Below are positions 1 through 7,314 of a stretch of DNA of 9,347 bases, piece by piece. The translations under genes and the position numbers were made by a program. This DNA is from Thiotrichaceae bacterium (GTDB lineage Bacteria > Pseudomonadota > Gammaproteobacteria > Thiotrichales > Thiotrichaceae), in NCBI GenBank assembly GCA_027009095.1, contig JALVDG010000289.1, forward strand, positions 1-9,347, written 5' to 3'. A model generated the notes under the pieces. It searched no databases, had not been told where the DNA came from, and saw only the letters and a program-made list of their open reading frames with translations. Position 1 is the first letter of the stretch. The number at the start of each line of letters is the position of its first letter.

Positions 1-1
1 A

Positions 2-826
2 AAAAAAAAGGCGGAGAAGAAACGTAAAAAAGCAAAAGAGCTGGCTAAGAAAAAAGCTAAAGAGAAAGCTAAAAAGGAAAAAATACTCAAGAAAAAACAA
101 GCCATAGAGAAGCAGAAGCTTCTGGAAAAAGAAAAAGCTGAAAAAGAAGAAAAAGAACGGAAGAAACAAGCAGAAGAGAAAAAGAAAGCTGAGGAAGCCA
201 AAAAAGCGGCGGAAGAAAAGGCTAAAAAAGACTTAGAAGATAAGAAAAAAGCAGAGGCTGCCAAAAAAGCAGCTGAAATAAAAGCGAAAAAAGAAGCCAG
301 AGATAAAAAGATACGTGAAGAATCGCTAAAGAAGTGGAAAGAAAAAAAGCGTCTAGAAAAAGAAAAGAAAAAGGCAGATGCAAAGAAGGCAAAAGAGGCG
401 GCTGAAAAAAAGAAAAAAGCAGCGAAACTAGCGAAAGAAAAAGCGGAGAAAGAAAAGAAAGAGAAAGCAGAAAAAGAGAAGAAAGCAAAAGCTGAAGCAG
501 CAAGAAAAAAGAAAGAGGAAGCAGCTAAACAAAAAGCCTCTGCTGTAGCAAAGAAAAAGGCAAAATCGAATTGGGGAGCACAAATAGTTAATCATGTGCG
601 ACGACGCTGGAATCCACCACCTGGAACACGTGGTATGTCTGCTGATATTCGTATCACGGTATCGCCAAGTGGTTATATACGGGGTCCTGTGATTATTGTG
701 TCATGTAATGGGGATACCTCTTTTTGTGACTCGATCAAACAAGCGTATAAAGACGCTGAACCATTACCACGCCCTAGTCGAAATGATTTAGATCGTAAAT
801 TTCTAATCACAATGGATAATAAATAA
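2..826 (+). CDS. tolA: TolA, Tol-Pal system inner membrane-anchored protein (5' truncated)
   Basis: TolA spans the periplasm and connects the TolQR inner-membrane motor to TolB and Pal at the outer membrane. The visible fragment has 274 residues. About the first 180 are the domain II helix, a nearly uninterrupted Lys/Ala/Glu-rich stretch. The C-terminal globular domain III begins near position 560 with an N-W-G-A-Q-I-V motif. Domain III holds two cysteines (codons 704-706 and 725-727) in a S-C-N-G-D-T-S-F-C context, which could form the disulfide seen in many TolA domains, and a P-L-P-R-P segment. The N-terminal membrane anchor (domain I) and the start codon lie before the window, as presumably do tolQ and tolR. 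The stop overlaps the tolB start by one base (TAATG). The identification rests on domain layout plus the following tolB and pal and is secure; the exact length is unknown. Confidence 0.95.
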   Translation, partial: KKKAEKKRKKAKELAKKKAKEKAKKEKILKKKQAIEKQKLLEKEKAEKEEKERKKQAEEKKKAEEAKKAAEEKAKKDLEDKKKAEAAKKAAEIKAKKEARDKKIREESLKKWKEKKRLEKEKKKADAKKAKEAAEKKKKAAKLAKEKAEKEKKEKAEKEKKAKAEAARKKKEEAAKQKASAVAKKKAKSNWGAQIVNHVRRRWNPPPGTRGMSADIRITVSPSGYIRGPVIIVSCNGDTSFCDSIKQAYKDAEPLPRPSRNDLDRKFLITMDNK

Positions 827-2085
827 TGACAAACAATAAAATTTGGCTTTACAAGCTACTATCCTTGATGCTGGTATTGGTGCTATCAAACACAGTACAA
901 GCAGAATTAAGACTGCATATTACTAAAACTTCTGATGATGGTATTCCTATATTAATTGCCCCCATTGAGGGAGGAGCAAATAGTATTATCGAAGCAGATT
1001 TAAAACGTAGTGGTCGCTTTACTTTAATTGATGCCAGTAAGGGAAGTAAGCTTTCAGGCTTTGGAGGTACACTCCCTCCTGCTGATTTAAAAGCAATTGG
1101 AGCAGAGTATCTTGTTCGTGGACGAGTGACCGCAGCAGGATTGGATATCGAATTAATCAATACCGCTAATGGCTCTCGAGTTGCCAGTTACCGTATTGGT
1201 GTTGTATCTAACCGTCGCCGTATGGCGCATAAAGCAGCAGATAAAATTTTCGAACGTATCACTCGTAAAAAAGGGGCTTTTGATACACGTTTAGCCTACG
1301 TCACATCAACAGGTCAGCGCCCGAATAAGACCTATAGGCTTTATGTTTCAGACTCCGATGGACATAACCCACATACTGTCTTAAGCTCAGATCAACCTAT
1401 TATGTCACCTAGCTGGTCACCGAATGGATCACAACTTGCCTATGTTTCTTTTGAACGTGGAACATCAGCTATTTATATACAAAATATTTTTACGGGGGCA
1501 AAACGCTTAGTTTCGGGAAGAAAAGGGATTAATGGTGCTCCTGTATGGTCACGCGATGGCTCACGCCTAGCCTTAAGTCTTTCGGTTGATGGCAACTCAG
1601 AAATCTATGTGCTAACTATCGCTAATGGTAGACTTAAACGCCTAACAAATGATAGTGCAATTGATACTGAACCTGCCTGGAGTGGCGATGGTCGAGAAAT
1701 TATATTTACCTCTAATCGTGGTGGTACAGCACAACTTTATAAAATCCCTGCTAATGGTGGAAAAGCCAAACGCATGACATTTATAGGAAAATATAACTCA
1801 GCAGCAGATATTGTCGGCAATAAAATTGCTTTAGTGCGTCGTACTGGTGGTCAGTTTCGTATTGCTATAATGCAAATGGGTGGAGCAGGAGCCGATATTA
1901 TCTCGACAGGAAAATACGATGAGTCTCCTGCTTTAGCACCTAATGGTACAATGATTGCTTATGCTACCCAGATTCGCGGCAAAGGCAAGTTGGTTGTTGT
2001 CAGCGATAATGGCAAAGCAAAACAGGAATTATATGCTCCAGAAGGTGATGTTAGAGAACCTGCTTGGTCACCTTATATTCGCTAA
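826..2085 (+). CDS. tolB: TolB, periplasmic beta-propeller of the Tol-Pal system
   Basis: TolB is a periplasmic protein that binds Pal through its propeller and TolA through its N-terminal part. The product has 419 residues, close to the usual 430. Residues 1-26 look like a Sec signal peptide, with hydrophobic core L-L-S-L-M-L-V-L-V-L and likely cleavage after V-Q-A. Residues about 27-155 form the N-terminal alpha/beta domain. Residues about 156-419 carry the propeller repeats, visible as S-P-S-W-S-P-N-G (194-201), A-P-V-W-S-R-D-G (238-245), E-P-A-W-S-G-D-G (282-289), S-P-A-L-A-P-N-G (367-374) and E-P-A-W-S-P at the C-terminus. The ATG shares its A with the tolA TAA stop. I see no good Shine-Dalgarno sequence before it, which suggests translational coupling to tolA. 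The gap to pal is 93 nt. Confidence 0.97.
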   Translation: MTNNKIWLYKLLSLMLVLVLSNTVQAELRLHITKTSDDGIPILIAPIEGGANSIIEADLKRSGRFTLIDASKGSKLSGFGGTLPPADLKAIGAEYLVRGRVTAAGLDIELINTANGSRVASYRIGVVSNRRRMAHKAADKIFERITRKKGAFDTRLAYVTSTGQRPNKTYRLYVSDSDGHNPHTVLSSDQPIMSPSWSPNGSQLAYVSFERGTSAIYIQNIFTGAKRLVSGRKGINGAPVWSRDGSRLALSLSVDGNSEIYVLTIANGRLKRLTNDSAIDTEPAWSGDGREIIFTSNRGGTAQLYKIPANGGKAKRMTFIGKYNSAADIVGNKIALVRRTGGQFRIAIMQMGGAGADIISTGKYDESPALAPNGTMIAYATQIRGKGKLVVVSDNGKAKQELYAPEGDVREPAWSPYIR

Positions 2086-2178
2086 AAAACACGGTTCTGA
2101 TGTAATTAAGTAGACAAGCACAATCTATTCATACTTAGACAGAACTAAATGATAGAGAACCTAACAATGAGGAAAACA

Positions 2179-2865
2179 ATGAAATATACAGCATCCATAC
2201 TACCCCGTATTCTACCCGTGTTTATTTGCGCACTAATACTATCTGCTTGTTCACAGCAACAAGCGGTGAAAAAAGTAGATACTAATTCTGTTAAAACACC
2301 AGTACAAACCATGGTCAGTACAAGTGGTGGTGGAGGTAACGGTGTTAGTGGAGCAATAAATGCTAATGGTGGCTCTTTATCAACCATATCGAATGATGAT
2401 TTACGCTCACAAGATCTAGCTGGCGATTCAAGAGTGAATACAATTGATCCCGACTCAATGGCTGCAATTAATGAACTAATGGACAGTAAAAGTTACACAC
2501 CTGCTGACCTTAATGATCCAAATAGTATTTTAGCTCAACGAATTATCTATTTTGATTATGACCAAGCAACAATTTTAGATAAGTACAAAGCAGTATTGGC
2601 TGCTCACGCTGAATTGCTCGCTAACAACCCTCAAATACGGGTTCGCTTAGAGGGTCATGCAGACGAACGTGGCTCTCGTGAGTATAATATCGCACTCTCT
2701 GAGCGCAGAGCACAGACAGTTCGCCAGTATTTATCCTTTAAAAACGTTGATTCTTCACAAATGGAAACCGTTGCCTTTGGTGAAGAAAAACCTCTTGTGC
2801 CCTCTCACAATGATGCCGCCTGGAGTAAAAATCGTCGTGTTGAAATCAACTACTTAACGTACTAA
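2179..2865 (+). CDS. pal: Pal, peptidoglycan-associated outer membrane lipoprotein
   Basis: Pal is anchored to the outer membrane by a lipidated cysteine and binds diaminopimelate in peptidoglycan; TolB competes for it. From this start the product has 228 residues. The signal peptide ends in a lipobox L-S-A-C with the lipidated Cys at residue 24. A Gly/Ser/Asn-rich linker (about 25-115) follows, longer than in E. coli Pal (173 residues in the precursor). The OmpA-like domain covers about 118-228, with F-D-Y-D, the motif G-H-A-D-E-R-G (159-165, Asp162), L-S-E-R-R-A and N-R-R-V-E-I, so the binding residues are intact. Three in-frame ATGs exist (2149, 2167, 2179). I chose 2179 because AGGA (2170-2173) sits 5 nt before it and it gives a compact signal peptide. 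The start at 2149 would add ten residues before the signal peptide. Confidence 0.96.
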   Translation: MKYTASILPRILPVFICALILSACSQQQAVKKVDTNSVKTPVQTMVSTSGGGGNGVSGAINANGGSLSTISNDDLRSQDLAGDSRVNTIDPDSMAAINELMDSKSYTPADLNDPNSILAQRIIYFDYDQATILDKYKAVLAAHAELLANNPQIRVRLEGHADERGSREYNIALSERRAQTVRQYLSFKNVDSSQMETVAFGEEKPLVPSHNDAAWSKNRRVEINYLTY

Positions 2866-2883
2866 TATCGATAAAGGAGTATG

Positions 2884-2917
2884 CATGAAATAACTTTTCT
2901 GTTGAAGTTATTTCATG
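2884..2917. repeat. Perfect 13-bp hairpin just downstream of pal
   Basis: Arms 2884-2896 (CATGAAATAACTT) and 2905-2917 are exact reverse complements around an 8-nt loop. The hairpin begins 19 nt after the pal stop. An outer pair, GGAGTA (2876-2881) and TACTCC (2928-2933), brackets it. There is no T-run after the stem, so it is not a classical intrinsic terminator. It could stabilise the 3' end of the tol-pal transcript or be part of the adjoining palindromic element. Confidence 0.75.
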
Positions 2918-2923
2918 GACTAC

Positions 2924-3076
2924 CTAGTACTCCAAGTACGTTATATTGATCCCGCAGGGCGAGCCAAAGCGTCCAATGCGGCGTTATTGGTTATAACCAT
3001 TGTCTGCAACCCACGCCTTGTCTTGAACGCTTTGGTTTGCTCTGTATCCGTCAATATAAGGTGATTGGAGTACTAG
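2924..3076. repeat. 153-bp palindromic element with 12-bp terminal inverted repeats (MITE-like or structured intergenic repeat)
   Basis: Perfect terminal inverted repeats CTAGTACTCCAA (2924-2935) and TTGGAGTACTAG (3065-3076) bound the element. Inside them, TTATATTGA (2941-2949) pairs with TCAATATAA (3051-3059), each separated from its terminal repeat by 5 unpaired bases. CCAAAGCGT (2964-2972) pairs with ACGCTTTGG (3027-3035). Near the centre is the 12-bp palindrome TGGTTATAACCA (2988-2999). The symmetry is strong enough for a long imperfect hairpin in RNA or a cruciform in DNA. It encodes no convincing protein. The layout resembles a miniature inverted-repeat element or a REP-like intergenic repeat; without other genomic copies, mobility is inference. 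Confidence 0.75.
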
Positions 3077-3140
3077 CACTTCTTAAAAGTAGATTGTTTG
3101 TGTCACACCTACTTTAAATACATATTTATTGAAGTACTAG
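3073..3140. repeat. Second imperfect inverted repeat abutting the palindromic element
   Basis: CTAGCACTTC (3073-3082) pairs with GAAGTACTAG (3131-3140) with one mismatch. Inside it, AAAGTAG (3086-3092) pairs with CTACTTT (3109-3115). The outer arm shares its CTAG with the right end of the preceding element, and the right arm repeats the same AGTACTAG end motif. The whole 2876-3140 stretch therefore looks like successive palindromes built on one terminal motif. Confidence 0.55.
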
Positions 3141-3178
3141 ATATTTAAAGCTTACTCACCCCCCTAATAAAGTATGGC

Positions 3179-3207
3179 TTGCTTACAGATAGTAACTCTT
3201 TTATACA
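3179..3207 (+). promoter_or_regulatory. Candidate sigma-70 promoter for cpoB
   Basis: A TTGCTT -35-like box (3179-3184) and a TATACA -10-like box (3202-3207) are separated by 17 nt. They sit about 50 nt before the cpoB start. The -35 box matches the consensus at only three positions, so this is tentative. A separate promoter is plausible because cpoB is 391 nt away from pal and behind strong secondary structure. Confidence 0.35.
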
Positions 3208-3256
3208 GTTTCCTAGCAAGCTCATTCTTAACTGTCGAAACTATAGGCTCCCCAAC

Positions 3257-4138
3257 ATGATAATACCTAACCCCCACTTCCTTCTTCTTGTTATTTTAAG
3301 CTTTGTCTGCACCTTACCTTTGCAAGCGAAAGATAATAGCGAGGCATTATTAGAGCTATTTCAACGCATTGATGCACTAAACAGAGATATGCGTACTTTA
3401 CGCGGTGAAAATGAACAACTGCAACACCAAATAGAAAAACTAAAAAAAGCCCAAAAAGATGGCTTTTTGAATGTAGATGATCGTATAGATGCCTTAACCA
3501 AACAAATACAAATGGCAAATAAAACGCCTATAAAACAACCAGCTCCAAATAAACCAACTTCTACTAAACTCCCCCCCGTAAAAAAGCCTGTACTAACAAA
3601 GCCTCCTGTTAAACCAGCTGAAAAAAAACCAGTAATTGCCAAACAACCTGCCAAACCCACTGTAAAAACAGAAAAACCTAAAGCTAAACTTATTGGAAAA
3701 GCGGAAGTAGTTAAAGTGAAGGAACCAACAATTAAAATACGTGCGGCTACACCAGATGAGAAGAGAGCGTATCAAAAAGCATATGCTTTACTAAAACAAA
3801 ATCCATCTGCTGCAATACAAGCATTTCGTCGTTATATAAAACAACATCCTAACAGCCCATTATCGGCTAATTCCCAATATTGGATCGGCGAAGCAATGTA
3901 CTCCCAAAAAAATTATCAAGGTGCCGTTGATGAGTTTGTAAAAGTTTTACAAACCTATAAAAAAAGTGAAAAAGCACCTGATGCAGCAATAAAACTGGGC
4001 TTTAGTTTTTATGAATTGAAAAATTGGGTCTATGCTCGTAGAGCACTTGAAAATGTAACGCGATACTTTCCTAATACCAAAGCATCTGTATTAGCTAAAC
4101 AACGTTTAGCACGAATGAAAGCGGCTGGAAAATATTAA
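3257..4138 (+). CDS. cpoB: CpoB (YbgF), coiled-coil/TPR periplasmic partner of Tol-Pal
   Basis: By family knowledge CpoB is periplasmic, interacts with TolA and PBP1B, and coordinates peptidoglycan synthesis with outer-membrane constriction. From this start the product has 293 residues. Residues 1-24 are a signal peptide (cleavage after L-Q-A). Residues about 28-85 are a heptad-rich trimerisation-type coiled coil. Residues about 88-165 are a Lys/Pro-rich linker. Residues about 166-293 are TPR repeats, visible as A-Y-A-L-L-K-Q-N-P, Y-W-I-G-E-A-M-Y-S-Q-K-N-Y and L-G-F-S-F-Y-E-L-K-N-W. The frame is open upstream to an ATG at 3179, but that start would add 26 residues ahead of the signal peptide and overlaps the candidate promoter, so 3257 is preferred. 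Its ribosome site is weak (AGG at 3245-3247). The linker is longer and more TonB-like than I expect for this family. Confidence 0.93.
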   Translation: MIIPNPHFLLLVILSFVCTLPLQAKDNSEALLELFQRIDALNRDMRTLRGENEQLQHQIEKLKKAQKDGFLNVDDRIDALTKQIQMANKTPIKQPAPNKPTSTKLPPVKKPVLTKPPVKPAEKKPVIAKQPAKPTVKTEKPKAKLIGKAEVVKVKEPTIKIRAATPDEKRAYQKAYALLKQNPSAAIQAFRRYIKQHPNSPLSANSQYWIGEAMYSQKNYQGAVDEFVKVLQTYKKSEKAPDAAIKLGFSFYELKNWVYARRALENVTRYFPNTKASVLAKQRLARMKAAGKY

Positions 4139-4249
4139 CTGATGTTACGCAGTCACTCTTTAAAAGAATATCAGCGGTAACTATTAGCAAAAGTTTTCGT
4201 CACCCTTTTGAACTTAGGTTCTTTTTTTACTCTATCACATCAACCAAAT

Positions 4250-4287
4250 AAAAAAATGCCACAACATTATGGTTGTGGCATTTTTTT
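4250..4287. terminator. Bidirectional intrinsic terminator between convergent genes
   Basis: The 9-bp perfect stem TGCCACAAC (4257-4265) and GTTGTGGCA (4272-4280) has a 6-nt loop. An A-run (4250-4256) precedes it and a T-run (4281-4287) follows, so it can terminate in both directions. It lies 112 nt after the cpoB stop and 31 nt beyond the stop of the minus-strand gene. It would end both transcripts. Confidence 0.93.
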
Positions 4288-4317
4288 ATAAAAGACTATT
4301 TTGTGATAAAAACAAAC

Positions 4318-7068
4318 TTAATCTTCAATACAATTGATTGATATATCCTTGCTACTACCATCAGAGAATGTAACCGTAACAGTTGCTCTACCGATATATC
4401 CACCTGACTCGAAGTAAATAGTATGCCTAGCTGGATCGCTTGTATCTATCTCAACATAACCTGCTGTTTTTGAAACATGTGTAATGGTACGGCTATCGCC
4501 ATCGGCTAGCACAGAGAATGAATCTCCTGATTGACCTATGCTGATAGGAACTCCTGCGGTACAACAACCGTTACCGTTACCGTTACCGTTACCGTTACCG
4601 TTATTATAATCTACAACAGTCACTGTAACAGTTGCAGTTGATATATCACCGCTAGCATCAGTAATCGTATAAGTAAAGGTATCTTTGCCCGTAAAGCCAG
4701 AATCAGGTTGATAATCTACACCATCGTCACCATCTATCGTTGCGGTTCCGTGAGCGGGCTGAGTGATAGCGGTTACTTTAATGCCTTTACCTTCATTATC
4801 CGTATCATTCTTGATAACTGAAACCCAAACAGATTCATCCATTCCTGTGGTTACACTATCATCGTTAGCTTGTGGAGTATCCGTACCGCCACCTGTACTA
4901 ACTGCTGTTACGATAACGGTAACAGTCGCTGTTGCAGTGTTTCCATATTTATCAACAACGGTATAAGTGAAAGAGTCAGTCCCTGTAAATCCTGCATTTG
5001 GTGTATAAACCAGTTCTGTATCTGCATTCTGTCCTTTTGTTACTGTACCATTTTTACCTTGAGTGAAGCTTTGACGTGTTACACCTTCACCTGTTGCACC
5101 GTTTAACACATTAACAACGTAATTAGTACCTGCTTCAATCGTTGCAGAAAAATCCTGAGCAGTTACTGTGCCACCTGTAGTACCACCTGTTACTGTGATG
5201 GTTACTGTTGCTGTTGCGGTATCGCCACTTGCATCAACGATGCTGTAATCAAAGGTATCTGTTCCTGTAAAACCTGTTGCGGGCATGTAAACAAACTTTC
5301 CATCAACAAGTGTTACTGTTCCACCTTGTGCGCCTTGAGTAAAGCCATCTGCCACAAGTGATATACCATTACCTTCATTATCAATATCATTACTAATAGC
5401 ATCGATCATGACTGAACCACCTGCTGCAACTGTCGCGGTATCATTCGTTGCTGTTGGTGTTTTATTAGTCGGAGTAGGTGTGCTACTACCATTTCCTGCT
5501 GTTGTTAAGTAGGTATCAACACCACGATTATGCTTGATGTTATTATGCAATGCGCGCTTAATCCATGTTGGAGCTGTTGGTATGACTTCTGTTCTCCAGA
5601 CAACGCGAGGTGTACCTGGCGCGCCTTTATCGATCATTACATTTTTGTATCCTGTAATAACCTTTTTATTGATCGTGCGAGTACCTGTACGAACCCGCTT
5701 ATTCACGTTGCGGTAGCTTGTTTTCTGAATAGAACGCTCAGAAACATACTCGATATCAACACGGCGATTTTTAAAGTCTTGATCTGGTGTTGTAGGGTAC
5801 TTAGGGTTTGATTTACCGACACCACGAGCAATTAAGTGCTTTGGATTAAAACCTTCTTTAATTAAGAAATCTCTTACTACCGCTGCACGCTTCTCAGACA
5901 AACGCTTATCATAAAGTGTATCACCTAAACTGCATGTATTACCTGTAATACGAATTGATCCTTTATAGCCGTTTCTGCGAATTTGAGCTGCAATCTGCTT
6001 CAAACGCGCTTGAGCAGATGGAATAAGATCGGCACGATTTAGCTTAAAGAAGGTTTGTCCTTCCAACTCCATAGTACTTTTGACTAATTGCTTGTACGGT
6101 ACTTTAACGGTCTTATTACCATATACAGGCACTTTTATTTTTTTGTTTTTGTAGATAGGACGCTTTGCATAACGAGCAGCACGTTTCTTTCCTGGAATCT
6201 CTACACGTACACGACGATAGCGTCTATCAGGTTGGAATACATTAGCTCCACCAAAGTCATAGTGGTAACTTAGATTGCCACGTACACTACCATTATCCTT
6301 ATTTGCTTGAGATTTGTAACCGCCATCTTTTTGAGATGTGCTGATATCGAGTCCTATACTATGAGGCGTTCCTTGGAAGAATTTTTCTATGCCTGCTGAA
6401 ATAGCTAATAATGTAGCCTTATCTTCCCCTGCTCCTTGGTCATCTCCCCACTGGTAGTCAACACCTGCACGAACACGTACATTTGCATCATCAATAAACG
6501 TACCAACCGTTGCACCAACACCGTAGTCATAAGCCTTTTCAGAAACGGCAGGGGTTGATGATGTTGCAGCAGTAATTTGTTTTTTACTGCTCAATCCTTT
6601 GCTGATATGACCTTCCCAAAAACCAGACTCATGCTCTTGTCCAAAACCAAGCGTTGCTTTTGAGTGCTTTGCTTTATTCTTATCAAAAGCACCGTATATT
6701 TTATTAATATGATCTGCTTTTCCCTGTTTATCACGCACGACCCAATTATGATCTATACGTACACCACCTGATTTAACACCTGAGTCATCTCCACTCAAAT
6801 CTACACCAGCCCATAAGCCACCACTGGTTACACTATCCTTGTCTTCTGACAGTACAGCATTAACATCAAAGGTCGTATTACCTTCATCATTAATCGTCAC
6901 ACCAACGTTAGATCCACTGCCAACATAATTATAGTTAAGGTTCTTCACTTGCTGCGCTGGAGCATATTGCTTAGGCGAAGCACTTACTTGAGTCGCTAAA
7001 ATTGCTACTGAACTCAAGACTACAGGCAAATAAGCCCATTTGTAGGTTTTTATATTTTTATTTATCAT
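4318..7068 (-). CDS. Modular outer-membrane protein: beta-barrel, OmpA-like domain, three cadherin-like Ig repeats
   Basis: The product has 916 residues. Residues 1-30 are a signal peptide ending V-S-A. Residues about 31-275 show alternating amphipathic strands, read as an outer-membrane beta-barrel by pattern only. Residues about 333-442 are an OmpA-like domain with L-S-E-K-R-A and N-R-R-V-D-I, but the usual G-H-T-D is G-N-T-C (Cys379). Short basic repeats flank it: Y-K-N-K-K-I-K-V-P-V with Y-G-N-K-T-V-K-V-P (306-324), and two T-G-ending 11-mers (452-473). Three Ig-like domains (about 537-629, 633-723, 730-820) share G-F-T-G-x-D-T/S-F-x-Y and T-A-T-V-T-V motifs, typical of cadherin-like Big_9-type repeats. 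Six Asn-Gly pairs then lead to Cys835-Cys836 and an unassigned beta-rich domain ending near Cys913. The start is supported by AAGGAA just upstream. A role in envelope anchoring or adhesion is inference. Confidence 0.88.
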   Translation of the reverse strand: MINKNIKTYKWAYLPVVLSSVAILATQVSASPKQYAPAQQVKNLNYNYVGSGSNVGVTINDEGNTTFDVNAVLSEDKDSVTSGGLWAGVDLSGDDSGVKSGGVRIDHNWVVRDKQGKADHINKIYGAFDKNKAKHSKATLGFGQEHESGFWEGHISKGLSSKKQITAATSSTPAVSEKAYDYGVGATVGTFIDDANVRVRAGVDYQWGDDQGAGEDKATLLAISAGIEKFFQGTPHSIGLDISTSQKDGGYKSQANKDNGSVRGNLSYHYDFGGANVFQPDRRYRRVRVEIPGKKRAARYAKRPIYKNKKIKVPVYGNKTVKVPYKQLVKSTMELEGQTFFKLNRADLIPSAQARLKQIAAQIRRNGYKGSIRITGNTCSLGDTLYDKRLSEKRAAVVRDFLIKEGFNPKHLIARGVGKSNPKYPTTPDQDFKNRRVDIEYVSERSIQKTSYRNVNKRVRTGTRTINKKVITGYKNVMIDKGAPGTPRVVWRTEVIPTAPTWIKRALHNNIKHNRGVDTYLTTAGNGSSTPTPTNKTPTATNDTATVAAGGSVMIDAISNDIDNEGNGISLVADGFTQGAQGGTVTLVDGKFVYMPATGFTGTDTFDYSIVDASGDTATATVTITVTGGTTGGTVTAQDFSATIEAGTNYVVNVLNGATGEGVTRQSFTQGKNGTVTKGQNADTELVYTPNAGFTGTDSFTYTVVDKYGNTATATVTVIVTAVSTGGGTDTPQANDDSVTTGMDESVWVSVIKNDTDNEGKGIKVTAITQPAHGTATIDGDDGVDYQPDSGFTGKDTFTYTITDASGDISTATVTVTVVDYNNGNGNGNGNGNGCCTAGVPISIGQSGDSFSVLADGDSRTITHVSKTAGYVEIDTSDPARHTIYFESGGYIGRATVTVTFSDGSSKDISINCIED
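4568..4603 (-). repeat. Six perfect tandem hexamers encoding (Asn-Gly)6
   Basis: The plus strand shows CCGTTA six times without a mismatch. On the coding strand this reads AAC-GGT repeated, giving a flexible Asn-Gly linker between the third Ig repeat and the Cys-Cys of the C-terminal domain. Copy changes would alter linker length without shifting the frame. Codon-level identity suggests slippage expansion rather than old conserved sequence. Confidence 0.95.
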
Positions 7069-7113
7069 ACATTCCTTCTTTTAATCAATTATTTAGCGTA
7101 TTTTAAGTAGCTC

Positions 7114-7143
7114 CCTATAGAGCATCCTTCGAAAGAACAACAA
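7114..7143 (-). promoter_or_regulatory. Candidate promoter for the minus-strand OmpA-like gene
   Basis: On the minus strand, TTGTTG (plus 7138-7143) and TATAGG (plus 7114-7119) are 18 nt apart, in -35 and -10 positions, about 45 nt before the start codon. Matches to consensus are partial, so this is a weak call. Confidence 0.25.
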
Positions 7144-7314
7144 AATTATGGCATCTTGTTAAGTCTTCTTTCTTTTGGCTTAGGTAAAGGAGAGTTAGAA
7201 CTTCTCATTTACTTACGTTCAGGAACGCTTAAGCATGATTAAAAGTATGAAGTGATTTTAGAATTAGTGAATTCCCTCTTATCAGCGGATAGATACGATT
7301 AATTCCGTTCCTCC

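Noticed and set aside
222..503. Minus-strand open frame rich in Leu/Ser/Phe opposite tolA
   Set aside because: It is the antisense of the Lys/Ala/Glu repeat region of tolA; the composition is a by-product of that coding bias.
849..1160. Minus-strand open frame inside tolB
   Set aside because: It overlaps the signal peptide and N-terminal domain of a clear tolB and has no recognisable feature of its own.
2149..2178. Longer N-terminus for Pal starting at the first ATG
   Set aside because: It would put ten extra residues before a normal lipoprotein signal peptide, and the best-spaced ribosome site serves the ATG at 2179.
3361..3660. Minus-strand frame with Gly/Phe-rich, membrane-like look
   Set aside because: It is the antisense of the Lys/Pro linker of cpoB, which gives Gly and Phe codons on the other strand.
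4210..4229. Short GAAC/GTTC hairpin followed by T-run after cpoB
   Set aside because: The stem is only 4 bp; the strong terminator at 4250-4287 is a better explanation for transcript ends.
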